Assembly: GCA_947306365.1 (NCBI GenBank)
Contig: CAMZGD010000021.1
Span: 1 to 33,316 of the forward strand
DNA: 33,316 nt
From: an uncultured Bacteroidales bacterium
GTDB lineage: Bacteria; Bacteroidota; Bacteroidia; Bacteroidales; UBA932
Reading direction: 5' to 3'
The first letter of the stretch is position 1; the number at the start of each line of letters is the position of its first letter. Positions 16,954 to 25,775 of the stretch are shown in pieces. The notes under the pieces are model-generated. The model made no database searches. It saw only the letters and a list, made by a program, of their open reading frames with translations, and was not told where the DNA came from. The position numbers and the translations under genes were made by a program.

Positions 16954-16991
16954 AAAAAGGCGCTTCCTGCTAGGGGAGGCGCCTTTTTTTT
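16954..16991 (+). terminator. Intrinsic terminator of mutA-mutB
   Basis: A 14-bp stem pairs AAAAAGGCGCTTCC (16954-16967) with 16975-16988, with one U-G pair, a 7-base loop and a run of T to 16991. It starts 17 bp after the mutB stop. Confidence 0.9.
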
Positions 16992-17013
16992 CGTGCCAAA
17001 AAGTGGTTGTTTG

Positions 17014-17044
17014 TTGTTGTGTTGAAAACTTTTTGTTAACTTTG
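17014..17044 (+). promoter_or_regulatory. Promoter of the susC-susD pair
   Basis: TTG at 17014-17016, a 20-bp spacer and TAACTTTG at 17037-17044 fit the Bacteroidota consensus. The leader to the ATG at 17123 is about 75 bases. It begins with an inverted repeat, TTGTGTA (17051-17057) and TACACAA (17090-17096), which could fold the 5' end of the mRNA. Confidence 0.7.
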
Positions 17045-17122
17045 TCCAAATTGTGTAGACTATATTTATTGAGTAATCAGGAAAACATATACACAATCAT
17101 TTTTTAATCTAAAAATTCATTT

Positions 17123-20100
17123 ATGAGGAAACTGAATCTTTTACTCGCCTCCCTGATGATGGTTCTGGTGTGCAATGTAGCTGTTGCACAGAACATTACC
17201 GTCAAAGGTGTGGTGACAGACGCCGCTACCGGCGAGACCGTTCCCTTCGCCTCGATCCAGGTGAAAGGCACGATGACCGGTACCGCGACCGACACCGATG
17301 GCAACTATTCCATCGACGTGCCGCGCAATGCAACACTGATCTTCAGCTCCATCGGCTACATCAACCAGGAAGTCGCCGTCGAAGGCCGCGGGGTGATCAA
17401 CATCCTGCTGGCTCCCGATACGGAGAACCTGGAAGAAGCGGTGATCACCATCGCTTACGGTGCTGCTAAGAAGTCAACACTTACTGGCGCCATCTCGAAC
17501 GTTAATTCCGACAAGATCGAGAGCCGTCCGGTTTCCACAGTAACATCGGCCCTGGAAGGTACGGTGACCGGTGTGCAGGTCAACAGCACATATGGTAACC
17601 CGGGTTCCGATCCCTCCATCATGATCCGTGGTAACGGTACCGTGAATGGTAGCTCCAGCCCGATGTATGTCATCGATGGCGTTCCTTACGGCGGTAACCT
17701 TTCCGACTTGAATCCTGCCGATATCGAGTCTATGACCGTCTTGAAGGACGCCGCTTCCGCCGCCTTGTACGGTAACCGTGCATCAAATGGTGTGATTCTA
17801 ATCACCACCAAGAAAGGAAAGTCGGGCCGTCTGAACGTTTCGTTCAGCGCCACGGCCGGTGTGTATGAAAGAGGTATTCCCGAGTACGACCTGGCTGATC
17901 CCCGTGAGTATATGGACATCAACTGGATGGCACTTAAGAACGACCGTCAGTACTACTTTGGTAACGCTGAAGCCGACGCTATCGCTTATGCGAATGCGAA
18001 CTTGGTCAGCGAGCGCCTCAAACTGAACATCTGGAATAAACCGGCAGACGCCCTGTTCCAGAACGGCAAGTTGGCTGCCGACGCCACGATTCTCAAGGGC
18101 TATCAGGATGACCTGGACTGGTTCGCCCAGGCCATCAATCCCGGTTTCCGTCAGGAGTACAATGCTACCGCAGCCGGTGCTTCCGACAAGAGTGACTACT
18201 ATTTCTCGCTGGGTTATCTGGATGAAAACGGTTACCTGAGAACTTCCGGCTTCAACCGCATTTCAGGCCGTGCTGCCGTCAATGTGAAACCCACCTCATA
18301 CATGAAACTGGGTTTCAATGTCAACGCTACTCACCAGAGTTACCTCAATACTTCGACGAGCTCCAATGCTTATGTGAACCCGTTCATGTATTGCCGTAAT
18401 ATCGCCCCGATCTATCCGGTCCACCTGCACGATGTCAACACGGGCGAGTACATCCTCGACGCATCGGGCAACAAACAGTACGACCCGGGTTACTATTATG
18501 ACGAGAATGGTATTCAGATAGATACCCGTAATCAGTATGTGGACCGCCATGTGATCTGGGAAAACGAGCTCAACCAGGACAAGAGCACCCGCAATACGAT
18601 GAACGCCATCGCAACGATCGAGATATACTTCCTGAAGGACTTTACTTTCACCGTCAATGGCAACCTCAACCTCCGCAGCGATATCGAACAGAGCTACGAC
18701 AGCGCCGTGATTGGTGACGGCAAGGGCAACAACGGCCGTGGAAGCCGCAACGAATACAATTACAAGAACTATACGTTCCAGCAGCAGTTACGCTGGGCCC
18801 ACCAGTTCGGTGACCACAGCGTGAATGTCCTCATTGGCCACGAGAACTACTCCAACTATTACGACTATCTCTATGGCTACAAGACCTCCGAAGTGTTCCC
18901 GAATATCAACAATCTTCGTAACTTCACGGAAATCACTAACCTTTATAACTACGGCAACAACTATCGCACAGAGTCGTATCTGAGCCGCATCCGTTATAAC
19001 TATCAGGACAAGTACAACGTGGAAGCTTCCTTCCGTCGAGACGGCTCTTCCCGTTTCGCCACCAAAGCCCGCTGGGGTAACTTCTGGAGCATCGGTGCCA
19101 ACTGGATGATTTCCCGTGAGGACTTCATGCAGAGCGTGGGCTGGGTCAATAGCCTGAAACTTCGTGCCGACTTTGGTCAGGTGGGTAATGATGCCGGTTC
19201 CGGCCTCTACGGTTACCAGGCCCTCTATACCTCTGGCCAGAATGCCAACAAGGGTGCCTATTGGATTTCGCAGCTTCCCAACTATGACCTCAAGTGGGAA
19301 ACCGGTCAGTCCTGGGGCGTCGGCATCGAGTCCCGCCTGTTCGATCGCTGGAACCTGAATGTTGAGTACTTCGACCGTCGCAACAAAGACCTGCTCTTCG
19401 ATGTGATTCTTCCGATCACCGCCGGTGCAACCTCCACGAGCGGCACCAACCCGTCGATTACCCAGAACATCGGTACGATGTCCAACCGCGGTGTTGAAAT
19501 CGAGACGGACTTCGATATTGTCCGCACCCGTAATTTCAGACTCAACATCTTTGCCAATGCGACCTTCTTGAAGAGCAAGATCCTGTCCCTTCCGGAGCAG
19601 AACCGCAAGGAAGGAATCGTGGATGGCACCAAACGTTATGTGGAAGGTGGCGACCGTTATGCCTACTGGCTCTATCAATTCGCCGGTGTGGACCAGATGA
19701 CAGGTCTGTCCCTCTACAAGTTCGATGACGAGCGTTTCTACATCACGGACGACAATACCGAGACGGGCAACGTTCTTTACGGTACTGCCAAAGATGAGGA
19801 TGGCAACGCCCACTCTCTGATGGCTGCCCAGAACTATACCATCATCAACGGCGAGCCGTATGTGTGGAATCCTGGCTCCTATGGTAAGAAAGACTGGTCC
19901 GGAACTGCAACGCCTACGGTGTATGGCAGTTTCGGCCTCAACTTGAGTTGGAAGGGTCTGACCCTGTCATCCATCTTCACCTATGGCCTTGGAGCTAAGG
20001 TCTATGACGGTATCTATGCCGGCAAGATGGGTGTGGGCGCAAATCCCGGCAGTGTGCATGAAGACAACCTCAATGCCTGGACAGGCGTGCCCGCCGGCAT

Positions 20101-20461
20101 GACGGAAACATCTCCGGACCGTATCAATGTCAACGGAACGCCGATGAACTACACCTACTCAACCTATAAGATGAACGGGACTGATGTTTCGATCTCCAAT
20201 GATGCCGGAACTTCCAATCGCTGGTTGGTTTCTGGAAACTATTTGGTGATAAAGAATATCGCCTTGTCGTATTCGTTGCCTAAGCACTGGCTCACCCCGC
20301 TTCAGATTCAGGGTCTGTCCATCACGGCTTCCGGTGAAAACCTCTTCACGTTCGCAGCTCGCAAGGGTCTGAACCCGCAGTATAGCTTCGGCGGCGTGAC
20401 GAGCACCAATACTTTCGTTACCGCCCGCGTGTACACCGCCGGTATCAATATCAAGTTTTAA
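17123..20461 (+). CDS. SusC/RagA-type TonB-linked outer-membrane transporter
   Basis: 1112-residue outer-membrane beta-barrel that, with its SusD partner, imports glycans or peptides using TonB energy. In order: a signal peptide (1-23, ending AVAQ); a carboxypeptidase-regulatory-like domain (about 26-105, KGVVTDAATGETVPFASIQV); a plug domain (about 120-235, with MYVIDGVPYG and RASNGVILITTKKG); a long barrel ending in the aromatic terminus INIKF. No N-terminal anti-sigma-binding extension is seen, so sigma-factor trans-envelope signalling is unlikely. The neighbours give no hint of substrate: no glycoside hydrolase, protease or hybrid sensor is adjacent. Confidence 0.96.
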   Translation: MRKLNLLLASLMMVLVCNVAVAQNITVKGVVTDAATGETVPFASIQVKGTMTGTATDTDGNYSIDVPRNATLIFSSIGYINQEVAVEGRGVINILLAPDTENLEEAVITIAYGAAKKSTLTGAISNVNSDKIESRPVSTVTSALEGTVTGVQVNSTYGNPGSDPSIMIRGNGTVNGSSSPMYVIDGVPYGGNLSDLNPADIESMTVLKDAASAALYGNRASNGVILITTKKGKSGRLNVSFSATAGVYERGIPEYDLADPREYMDINWMALKNDRQYYFGNAEADAIAYANANLVSERLKLNIWNKPADALFQNGKLAADATILKGYQDDLDWFAQAINPGFRQEYNATAAGASDKSDYYFSLGYLDENGYLRTSGFNRISGRAAVNVKPTSYMKLGFNVNATHQSYLNTSTSSNAYVNPFMYCRNIAPIYPVHLHDVNTGEYILDASGNKQYDPGYYYDENGIQIDTRNQYVDRHVIWENELNQDKSTRNTMNAIATIEIYFLKDFTFTVNGNLNLRSDIEQSYDSAVIGDGKGNNGRGSRNEYNYKNYTFQQQLRWAHQFGDHSVNVLIGHENYSNYYDYLYGYKTSEVFPNINNLRNFTEITNLYNYGNNYRTESYLSRIRYNYQDKYNVEASFRRDGSSRFATKARWGNFWSIGANWMISREDFMQSVGWVNSLKLRADFGQVGNDAGSGLYGYQALYTSGQNANKGAYWISQLPNYDLKWETGQSWGVGIESRLFDRWNLNVEYFDRRNKDLLFDVILPITAGATSTSGTNPSITQNIGTMSNRGVEIETDFDIVRTRNFRLNIFANATFLKSKILSLPEQNRKEGIVDGTKRYVEGGDRYAYWLYQFAGVDQMTGLSLYKFDDERFYITDDNTETGNVLYGTAKDEDGNAHSLMAAQNYTIINGEPYVWNPGSYGKKDWSGTATPTVYGSFGLNLSWKGLTLSSIFTYGLGAKVYDGIYAGKMGVGANPGSVHEDNLNAWTGVPAGMTETSPDRINVNGTPMNYTYSTYKMNGTDVSISNDAGTSNRWLVSGNYLVIKNIALSYSLPKHWLTPLQIQGLSITASGENLFTFAARKGLNPQYSFGGVTSTNTFVTARVYTAGINIKF

Positions 20462-20480
20462 TCCTTAAGAGACGAATTAT

Positions 20481-22043
20481 ATGAAAAATATCATCAAAAT
20501 CTCTCTTTGCGCCATTGTCCTTATGCTGGCAACCGCCTGCGCCAGGGATTATATGGAAACTACCCCGGAGAGCTCCGTCTCTCCTGCTACCATTTTCTCC
20601 TCGACCGATAACGTACAGTTGGCCATCAACGGTATGTGCAAGATGATGACTACGCAGTATTTGAGTGTCCAGGGTCTTAATGGTGAAGGTTCTATTAAAA
20701 CATGGTATGGCAACCACGGAAACGACCTAATGCGCTGCAACCATTCCGGTTGGGCTACATTTTGGAACCATACCCTTCACGAGAGCGTTAATTCAACGTA
20801 TCTGGTTTATCCCTGGTACTACTATTATAAGATCATCGGCAACGCCAACCAGGTGATCGAGAATATCGACGGTGTTGAAGGCCCTGAGGCAGAGCGCCAG
20901 TTCTTCAAGGCTCAGGCATTGGTTTTTCGCGCCCATGCTTATACGATGTTGATGCAACTCTATGCTTATCGCTGGGCGGATAGCCAGAACGGCTCCTCCC
21001 ACGGTGTCGCACTTCGTCTCAGCAGCAGTGCCAACGAGGATGGCACGTATGATATTGCCCTGTCCACACAGGCAGAGTGCTATGCACAGATTTACGCTGA
21101 CTGCGACGAGGCCATCAGTTTGTTCAAGGCCAGTGGACTGGACCGTGGTGCCGACGAGTTCTACAAGCCCAACCTCAATGTGGCATACGCAGTTAAGGCC
21201 CGCGCCGCTCTTGTCAGGGAAGACTGGGCGACCGTAGTCGCTTGCGCCCCTGAGGCACGCAAGGGTCATCCGCTGATGAGCAAGAGTGAATATATGGACG
21301 GTGGTTTCTCCGACGAGAACAACGAGTGGATCTGGGGTGTCTATGAGGCCGACGATCAAACCATCTACTACTATTCTTTCTTCGCTTATCAGGCTTCCAA
21401 TGCGTCCAGTTCCATGCAGCGTACCCGCCCGCTTGCCATCAGTAAGGAGCTCTATGACCAGATTCCTGCGACGGATGTTCGCCGCAATATGTGGCTGGAG
21501 CCTACAGAGGAAGAATGGGCCGCATGCGACGCTGAAAACAAGGCTGCTTCCGCTTTTTCCAAGCGTGCCAAGTCCGAATTTGCTTCCAAACTTTATTCTA
21601 CCAGTAATATTCACGCTTACATGAGCTTTAAGTTCCTGTGCACCTTCCTGCCCGGTGGAGGTAGCTTCAATATCTACCGCAGCGCTGAGATGTATCTGGC
21701 CGAAGCGGAAGCGCTCTGCCACATGGGAGGTCAGGACGCCAAGGTCCAGAGTTTGCTGAACGAACTCAACAAAAACCTTGACTCGGCCTACAAGTGCACG
21801 AAGACGGGTGCTGACCTTCTTACGGAAGTTAAGCTCTATCGTCGTATTGACCTTTGGGGCGAAGGATTCGACTGGTTCGACTACAAGCGTTGGAACGAGC
21901 CTATCGTGCGCAAGTCAAAGAAAGATGGCGGAAACTTCATGTCTTATTATGCCGTTACCATCAACCCGGCAGACGGCAACAAGTGGACGTGGAAGATTCC
22001 TAAGAACGAGACCGACTACAACAAGTTGATCACGTTGGACTAG
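20481..22043 (+). CDS. SusD/RagB-type nutrient-binding lipoprotein
   Basis: 520-residue surface lipoprotein that forms the lid of the SusC-type transporter and binds its substrate. The lipoprotein signal peptide ends in LATAC with lipid-bearing Cys20. The helical TPR-like SusD fold is indicated by segments such as YYYYKIIGNANQVIENIDG, AQALVFRAHAYTMLMQLYAYRW and the C-terminal RRIDLWGEGFDWFDYKRWNEP, which are hallmark SusD motifs. It starts 19 bp after susC and is closed by a terminator, making a two-gene unit. The substrate cannot be predicted. Confidence 0.95.
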   Translation: MKNIIKISLCAIVLMLATACARDYMETTPESSVSPATIFSSTDNVQLAINGMCKMMTTQYLSVQGLNGEGSIKTWYGNHGNDLMRCNHSGWATFWNHTLHESVNSTYLVYPWYYYYKIIGNANQVIENIDGVEGPEAERQFFKAQALVFRAHAYTMLMQLYAYRWADSQNGSSHGVALRLSSSANEDGTYDIALSTQAECYAQIYADCDEAISLFKASGLDRGADEFYKPNLNVAYAVKARAALVREDWATVVACAPEARKGHPLMSKSEYMDGGFSDENNEWIWGVYEADDQTIYYYSFFAYQASNASSSMQRTRPLAISKELYDQIPATDVRRNMWLEPTEEEWAACDAENKAASAFSKRAKSEFASKLYSTSNIHAYMSFKFLCTFLPGGGSFNIYRSAEMYLAEAEALCHMGGQDAKVQSLLNELNKNLDSAYKCTKTGADLLTEVKLYRRIDLWGEGFDWFDYKRWNEPIVRKSKKDGGNFMSYYAVTINPADGNKWTWKIPKNETDYNKLITLD

Positions 22044-22064
22044 GCTTCTACTGAGCTGATAATT

Positions 22065-22099
22065 AAAGCGGATGACCTTTGGGCCATCCGCTTTTTTTT
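22065..22099 (+). terminator. Intrinsic terminator of susC-susD
   Basis: AAAGCGGATG (22065-22074) pairs with CATCCGCTTT (22085-22094) around a 10-base loop, followed by T to 22099. The AAA before the stem could also help stop the convergent lipoprotein transcript. Confidence 0.85.
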
Positions 22100-22127
22100 C
22101 AACATGTACTGGGCTTGATCCGGCTAC

Positions 22128-22526
22128 TCAGTTCCGGTCCTTGTCCTTCTTGCCGGCGTTCTGGGAAGCCCGGGTGGTGACGACGGCGACGCCGTTGGCG
22201 CCGCGGACGCCGTAGCCGGCGACGCGGGAGTCGGTGATGATTTCGACGTTGACGACATCGTGGAGGTTGATGTTGTCGAAGCTCTGGACTTCAAAGCCGT
22301 CGACCATCAGCAAGGGAGCGGTGTTCCCGTTGACGGTGCTGCTGCCGCGGGCGGCGATGCCTTCAAAGAAGTGCGGGCAGACGGCTTCGATGTATTCGTC
22401 CATCGTACGGTAGTTGAGCCAGGGCTGGTCGCCGGAAAGGCCGTCGTCAATCCATTTTCCTGTTCCGCAAGCGGTTGACAGGAATGTGAGCAGCAGAAGG
22501 GCGATGATGGGGAAAATCCGTTTCAT
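22128..22526 (-). CDS. Small lipoprotein made of a stand-alone TonB-plug domain
   Basis: 132-residue predicted lipoprotein: signal peptide with lipobox LSTAC (Cys20), a short linker, then about residues 58-117 that match the plug domain of SusC-type receptors. The segment RGSSTVNGNTAPLLMVDG, followed by YGVRGANGVAVVTTR, parallels RGNGTVNGSSSPMYVIDG and YGNRASNGVILITTK in the susC product of this window. There is no barrel. The C-terminus is a short charged tail. Function is unknown; it could act as a periplasmic or outer-membrane adaptor. It is expressed from its own promoter behind comEC. Confidence 0.8.
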   Translation of the reverse strand: MKRIFPIIALLLLTFLSTACGTGKWIDDGLSGDQPWLNYRTMDEYIEAVCPHFFEGIAARGSSTVNGNTAPLLMVDGFEVQSFDNINLHDVVNVEIITDSRVAGYGVRGANGVAVVTTRASQNAGKKDKDRN

Positions 22527-22540
22527 GGGTTGTTTTTTGA

Positions 22541-22570
22541 CAAAGATAGAAAAAACTCACAGTTCCGCAA
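22541..22570 (-). promoter_or_regulatory. Promoter of the plug lipoprotein gene
   Basis: On the minus strand TTG (22570-22568), a 19-bp spacer and TATCTTTG (22548-22541) form a complete Bacteroidota promoter. Its -33 part lies inside the end of comEC. The leader is only about ten bases. Confidence 0.65.
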
Positions 22571-23618
22571 TCAGCCGGACGACTTCATTGAGGAGATGGA
22601 GAAGCCAGCCGAGCGTACGGACGGCTATGTCGGCGAGCGGGGTGAGGGAGGGGAGAAGGGTTGCGGCGGCCGTCGTGGCGAGCGTGGCGGCGATACTGTA
22701 CATGACTGCGGTGGCCAGGGGAATGGCCAGCAGGGCCGTGACGAGGAAATAGCGCGGAAACGTGCCGAAATACCACCAGGCCAGCACTCCGCAGGTCGCC
22801 TGGCAGCAGAGACTGACGCTGAGCAGTTCCCACACGCGTGTAAGCAGACGTGACCGGCTCTGCAGCATCCCCTTGAGCCGGGGGTGCAGCAGCAGGATGG
22901 AAAGGACGGCCGTGTAGGAGAGTTGGAACCCGATGTCGCGCGGGGCTTCCGGCCGGAACAGCATCAGCAGGAATGCGCTGGCGAACAAGGCGGTCAGGCC
23001 GTCGCGGCCGCCTGTCAGAAGGCCGGACAGTTCGTAGAATGTGATCATCAGCACGGCGCGTGTGATGGAGGCGCTGAGGCCCGTTATCACGGCATAGGTC
23101 CAGAGTGAACCGAGAATGATGAAACTGCGGAACAGGCGCGCCGTCCGGTAGCCGCCCAGGGGCGCGAGCAGCCGCACCAGCAGCGCATAGATGAGCCCTA
23201 CGTGCAGTCCGCTGAGCGCCAGCAGGTGCATCGCCCCGCTCCCGCGATAGGCTGTCCGAAGGTCACGTGTCAGGCCGCTTTTATCGCCGATGGCGAGCGA
23301 CTGCAGCACGGCCAGCTCGTCGCCCTCGGGAAGCATCGTCCCCAGCCTGGCCGAAAAGGCGGTCTTGCAACCGGCCGCCCAGGCCGTCAGTGCCGATGCT
23401 TCCTGATACGGAGGCATGCGTCCCACCTGCACCGTTGCGGCGCCCAGCAGCACGAAGCATCCGAACAGCGGCGCCGGCTTCGGCCGGAAGGCCGAAACGA
23501 GTGCAGCACAGGCGGAAAGCACGAGCATCAAAAGGGGCGGAAACGGGAATGCGCTTCCCAGCAGATTGCCGGCCAGCAGGGCCAGCGTACACGGAATGAT
23601 CTCCCTACCTTGCCACAT
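22557..23618 (-). CDS. Minimal ComEC/Rec2-type membrane protein
   Basis: 353-residue polytopic membrane protein with the ComEC channel signature HLLALSGLHVGLIYAL and later FQLSYTAVLSILLLHP. Full ComEC proteins (about 650-800 residues) also have an N-terminal OB-fold region and a C-terminal metallo-beta-lactamase-like nuclease domain. Here the N-terminus has only a few hydrophobic helices and the protein ends right after the channel core, so both extra domains seem to be absent. No nuclease gene follows. It is a candidate for DNA translocation across the inner membrane, but competence cannot be claimed. It diverges from ackA. Confidence 0.82.
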   Translation of the reverse strand: MWQGREIIPCTLALLAGNLLGSAFPFPPLLMLVLSACAALVSAFRPKPAPLFGCFVLLGAATVQVGRMPPYQEASALTAWAAGCKTAFSARLGTMLPEGDELAVLQSLAIGDKSGLTRDLRTAYRGSGAMHLLALSGLHVGLIYALLVRLLAPLGGYRTARLFRSFIILGSLWTYAVITGLSASITRAVLMITFYELSGLLTGGRDGLTALFASAFLLMLFRPEAPRDIGFQLSYTAVLSILLLHPRLKGMLQSRSRLLTRVWELLSVSLCCQATCGVLAWWYFGTFPRYFLVTALLAIPLATAVMYSIAATLATTAAATLLPSLTPLADIAVRTLGWLLHLLNEVVRLIAEL

Positions 23619-23654
23619 CCTTACAATTTTTCAGCAAGGTACGATAATTTTATC

Positions 23655-23662
23655 TAACTTTG
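23655..23662 (+). promoter_or_regulatory. Promoter -7 box of ackA-ptb-buk
   Basis: TAACTTTG fits TAnnTTTG, 32 bp before the ackA ATG, in the gap to the divergent comEC. No clear -33 TTG. Confidence 0.6.
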
Positions 23663-23694
23663 TAGGATTCGAAAGCAAATTAACTAAAAATATC

Positions 23695-24849
23695 ATGATC
23701 ATCCTTGTCCTGAACTGCGGAAGCTCCTCGCTGAAGTACCAGCTGCTCGACATGCGGAGCGCTGAAGATTTTACCCTGATGAAGAAAGGCCTCGTCGAAC
23801 GGATCGGTGAATCGGAAGTCCCCGACCACGCCGCGGGCATCAAGCGGGTGCTCGATGCGCTCGTCAGCCCGGAAGAGGGCGTCATCGACTCGCTCGACCG
23901 CATCGACGCCGTCGGACACCGCGTCGCACACGGCGGCGAGTTCTTCTCCTGTAGCGTGCGCGTGACGCCCGACGTGATGGATAAGATCGAACAGTGCTGC
24001 GCCCTGGCGCCGCTCCACAACCCGGCCAACCTGATGGGTATCCGGGCCGTCGAAAAACTGATGCCGGGCAAGCCGCAGGTGGCCGTCTTCGACACCTCGT
24101 TCCACCAGACGATGCCCGACTACGCCTATATGTATGCCATCCCGTACCGCTTCTACGAGCAGTACCGGCTCCGTCGCTACGGCTTCCACGGGACCAGCCA
24201 CAAGTTCGTGGCCGAGAAGGCCTGCAAGTTCGTCGGAATGGACATCAACCACAGCCGCATCATCTCCTGCCACCTGGGCAACGGCAGTTCCGTGACGGCC
24301 ATCAAGGACGGCAGGAGCGTCGATACGTCGATGGGCTTCACGCCGGTCGAAGGCGTCGTGATGGGTACGCGCTGCGGCAATCTCGACGTGGGCGCCGTGA
24401 CTTTCATCCAGGAGAAAGAGCACCTTAACTACAGCGAAGTCAATGCACTGCTCAACAAGAAGAGCGGCCTGCTGGGCATTTCCGGCGTCTCGGCTGACAA
24501 CCGGGACATCGAGGCGGCCGCCCGCACTGGCAACGAGCGCGCCATCCTGGCCCGGAAGATGCTCGCCTACAGCATCAAGAAATATGTGGGCGCCTATGCG
24601 GCTGCCCTGGGCGGCGTCGACCTGATCGTCTTTACGGGCGGTATCGGCGAAAATGCCTGGCCGGTCCGCGAGCAGGTCTGCGAGGGGCTGGCGTTCCTCG
24701 GGGTGGATTTCGATCCCGAGGTGAACCAGGTCCGTGGAAAGGACGTCCTCCTTTCCCGTCCCGATTCCCGGGTCAAGGTAGTGGCCGTGACCACCAACGA
24801 GGAACTGGTGATCGCCACCGACACGATGAACATCGTAAACAACAAATAA
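23695..24849 (+). CDS. ackA: Acetate kinase
   Basis: Converts acetyl-phosphate and ADP to acetate and ATP, the substrate-level phosphorylation step of acetate formation. The 384 residues carry the family signatures: LNCGSSSLKYQL at the N-terminus, GHRVAHGGE, the catalytic-region DTSFHQTMP, RRYGFHGTSHK, the adenosine-loop CHLGNGSSV and FTGGIGENA. The ATG at 23695 starts just before the first strand; longer frames only overlap comEC. It is followed after 13 bp by a phosphate acyltransferase gene of the Ptb type, so acyl-phosphate supply may be local. Confidence 0.97.
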   Translation: MIILVLNCGSSSLKYQLLDMRSAEDFTLMKKGLVERIGESEVPDHAAGIKRVLDALVSPEEGVIDSLDRIDAVGHRVAHGGEFFSCSVRVTPDVMDKIEQCCALAPLHNPANLMGIRAVEKLMPGKPQVAVFDTSFHQTMPDYAYMYAIPYRFYEQYRLRRYGFHGTSHKFVAEKACKFVGMDINHSRIISCHLGNGSSVTAIKDGRSVDTSMGFTPVEGVVMGTRCGNLDVGAVTFIQEKEHLNYSEVNALLNKKSGLLGISGVSADNRDIEAAARTGNERAILARKMLAYSIKKYVGAYAAALGGVDLIVFTGGIGENAWPVREQVCEGLAFLGVDFDPEVNQVRGKDVLLSRPDSRVKVVAVTTNEELVIATDTMNIVNNK

Positions 24850-24862
24850 ATCTTGGACTGAT

Positions 24863-25768
24863 ATGATTACCAACTTCAACGAACTGTTTGACACCCTCCG
24901 CAGCCGGACCAAGAAGCGCATGGTCGCTGCCTGGGGCGTGGACGACCACACCATTACCGCCGCCTCCCTCGCCATCGAGAAAGGCATCGTCGAGGTCACG
25001 CTCGTCGGCGACAGGGACAAGATCCTCGCCGTCTGCCAGCATGAAAAGATCGACCCGGCCATCTTCACCATCATCGACAACAAGAACGAACTGGACTCGA
25101 TTGCGCAGGCTGTGGGTATGGTCCGCGACGGACAGGGCGACATCCTGATGAAGGGGCTCTGCAGCACCGACAAGTATATGCGCGGCATCCTCAACAAGGA
25201 ACGCGGCCTGTTGCCGCCGAAGGCAGTTCTGAGCCATGTGGCGGTCATCGAGAACCCCAACTACCCTAAACTTTTGATCGTAAGCGATATGGCCGTGATT
25301 CCGCTGCCGGACTTCAAGCAGAAGCTGGCCATCTGCAAGTATCTGGCCGCCACGGCCCGCGCCCTCGGCATCGAGCGCCCGAAGGTCGCCGCCATCGCCG
25401 CCACCGAGCAGATGCTCGACGGCATGCCCGCCTGCGTCGAGGCCGCCCTGCTGGCCAAGATGTCCGACCGCGGACAGATTGCCGGCTGCGTAATCGACGG
25501 CCCGCTCGCCCTTGACGTGGCAATCGACGCCGAATCCGTGGCAATCAAGAAGATCAAGAGCGAAGTGGCCGGCGACGCCGACTGCCTTCTCTTCCCGAAC
25601 ATCGAATCGGCAAACGTCTTCTACAAGGTCAACTCCAAGCTCTGCAAGGGCGTCCGCCAGGCGGCCATCATGGCCGGCGGCATGGCTCCCTGCGTGCTTT
25701 CCAGCCGGGCCGACAGCATCGACACCAAGCTGAATTCCATCGCCCTGGCCGCCCTCACAGCAAAATAG
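24863..25768 (+). CDS. ptb: Phosphate butyryltransferase-type phosphate acyltransferase
   Basis: Exchanges CoA for phosphate on a short-chain acyl-CoA, giving the acyl-phosphate used by Buk. The 301 residues match the Ptb branch (about 300 residues) and not the longer Pta. Visible blocks are GDILMKGLCSTDKYMRGIL, HVAVIENPNYPKLLIVSDMA and CVIDGPLALDVAID. The position directly before buk (7-bp gap) supports Ptb. Substrate range in Bacteroidales is uncertain and could include propionyl- or branched-chain acyl-CoA as well as butyryl-CoA. No separate pta gene is in this window. Confidence 0.92.
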   Translation: MITNFNELFDTLRSRTKKRMVAAWGVDDHTITAASLAIEKGIVEVTLVGDRDKILAVCQHEKIDPAIFTIIDNKNELDSIAQAVGMVRDGQGDILMKGLCSTDKYMRGILNKERGLLPPKAVLSHVAVIENPNYPKLLIVSDMAVIPLPDFKQKLAICKYLAATARALGIERPKVAAIAATEQMLDGMPACVEAALLAKMSDRGQIAGCVIDGPLALDVAIDAESVAIKKIKSEVAGDADCLLFPNIESANVFYKVNSKLCKGVRQAAIMAGGMAPCVLSSRADSIDTKLNSIALAALTAK

Positions 25769-25775
25769 TGCGCGT

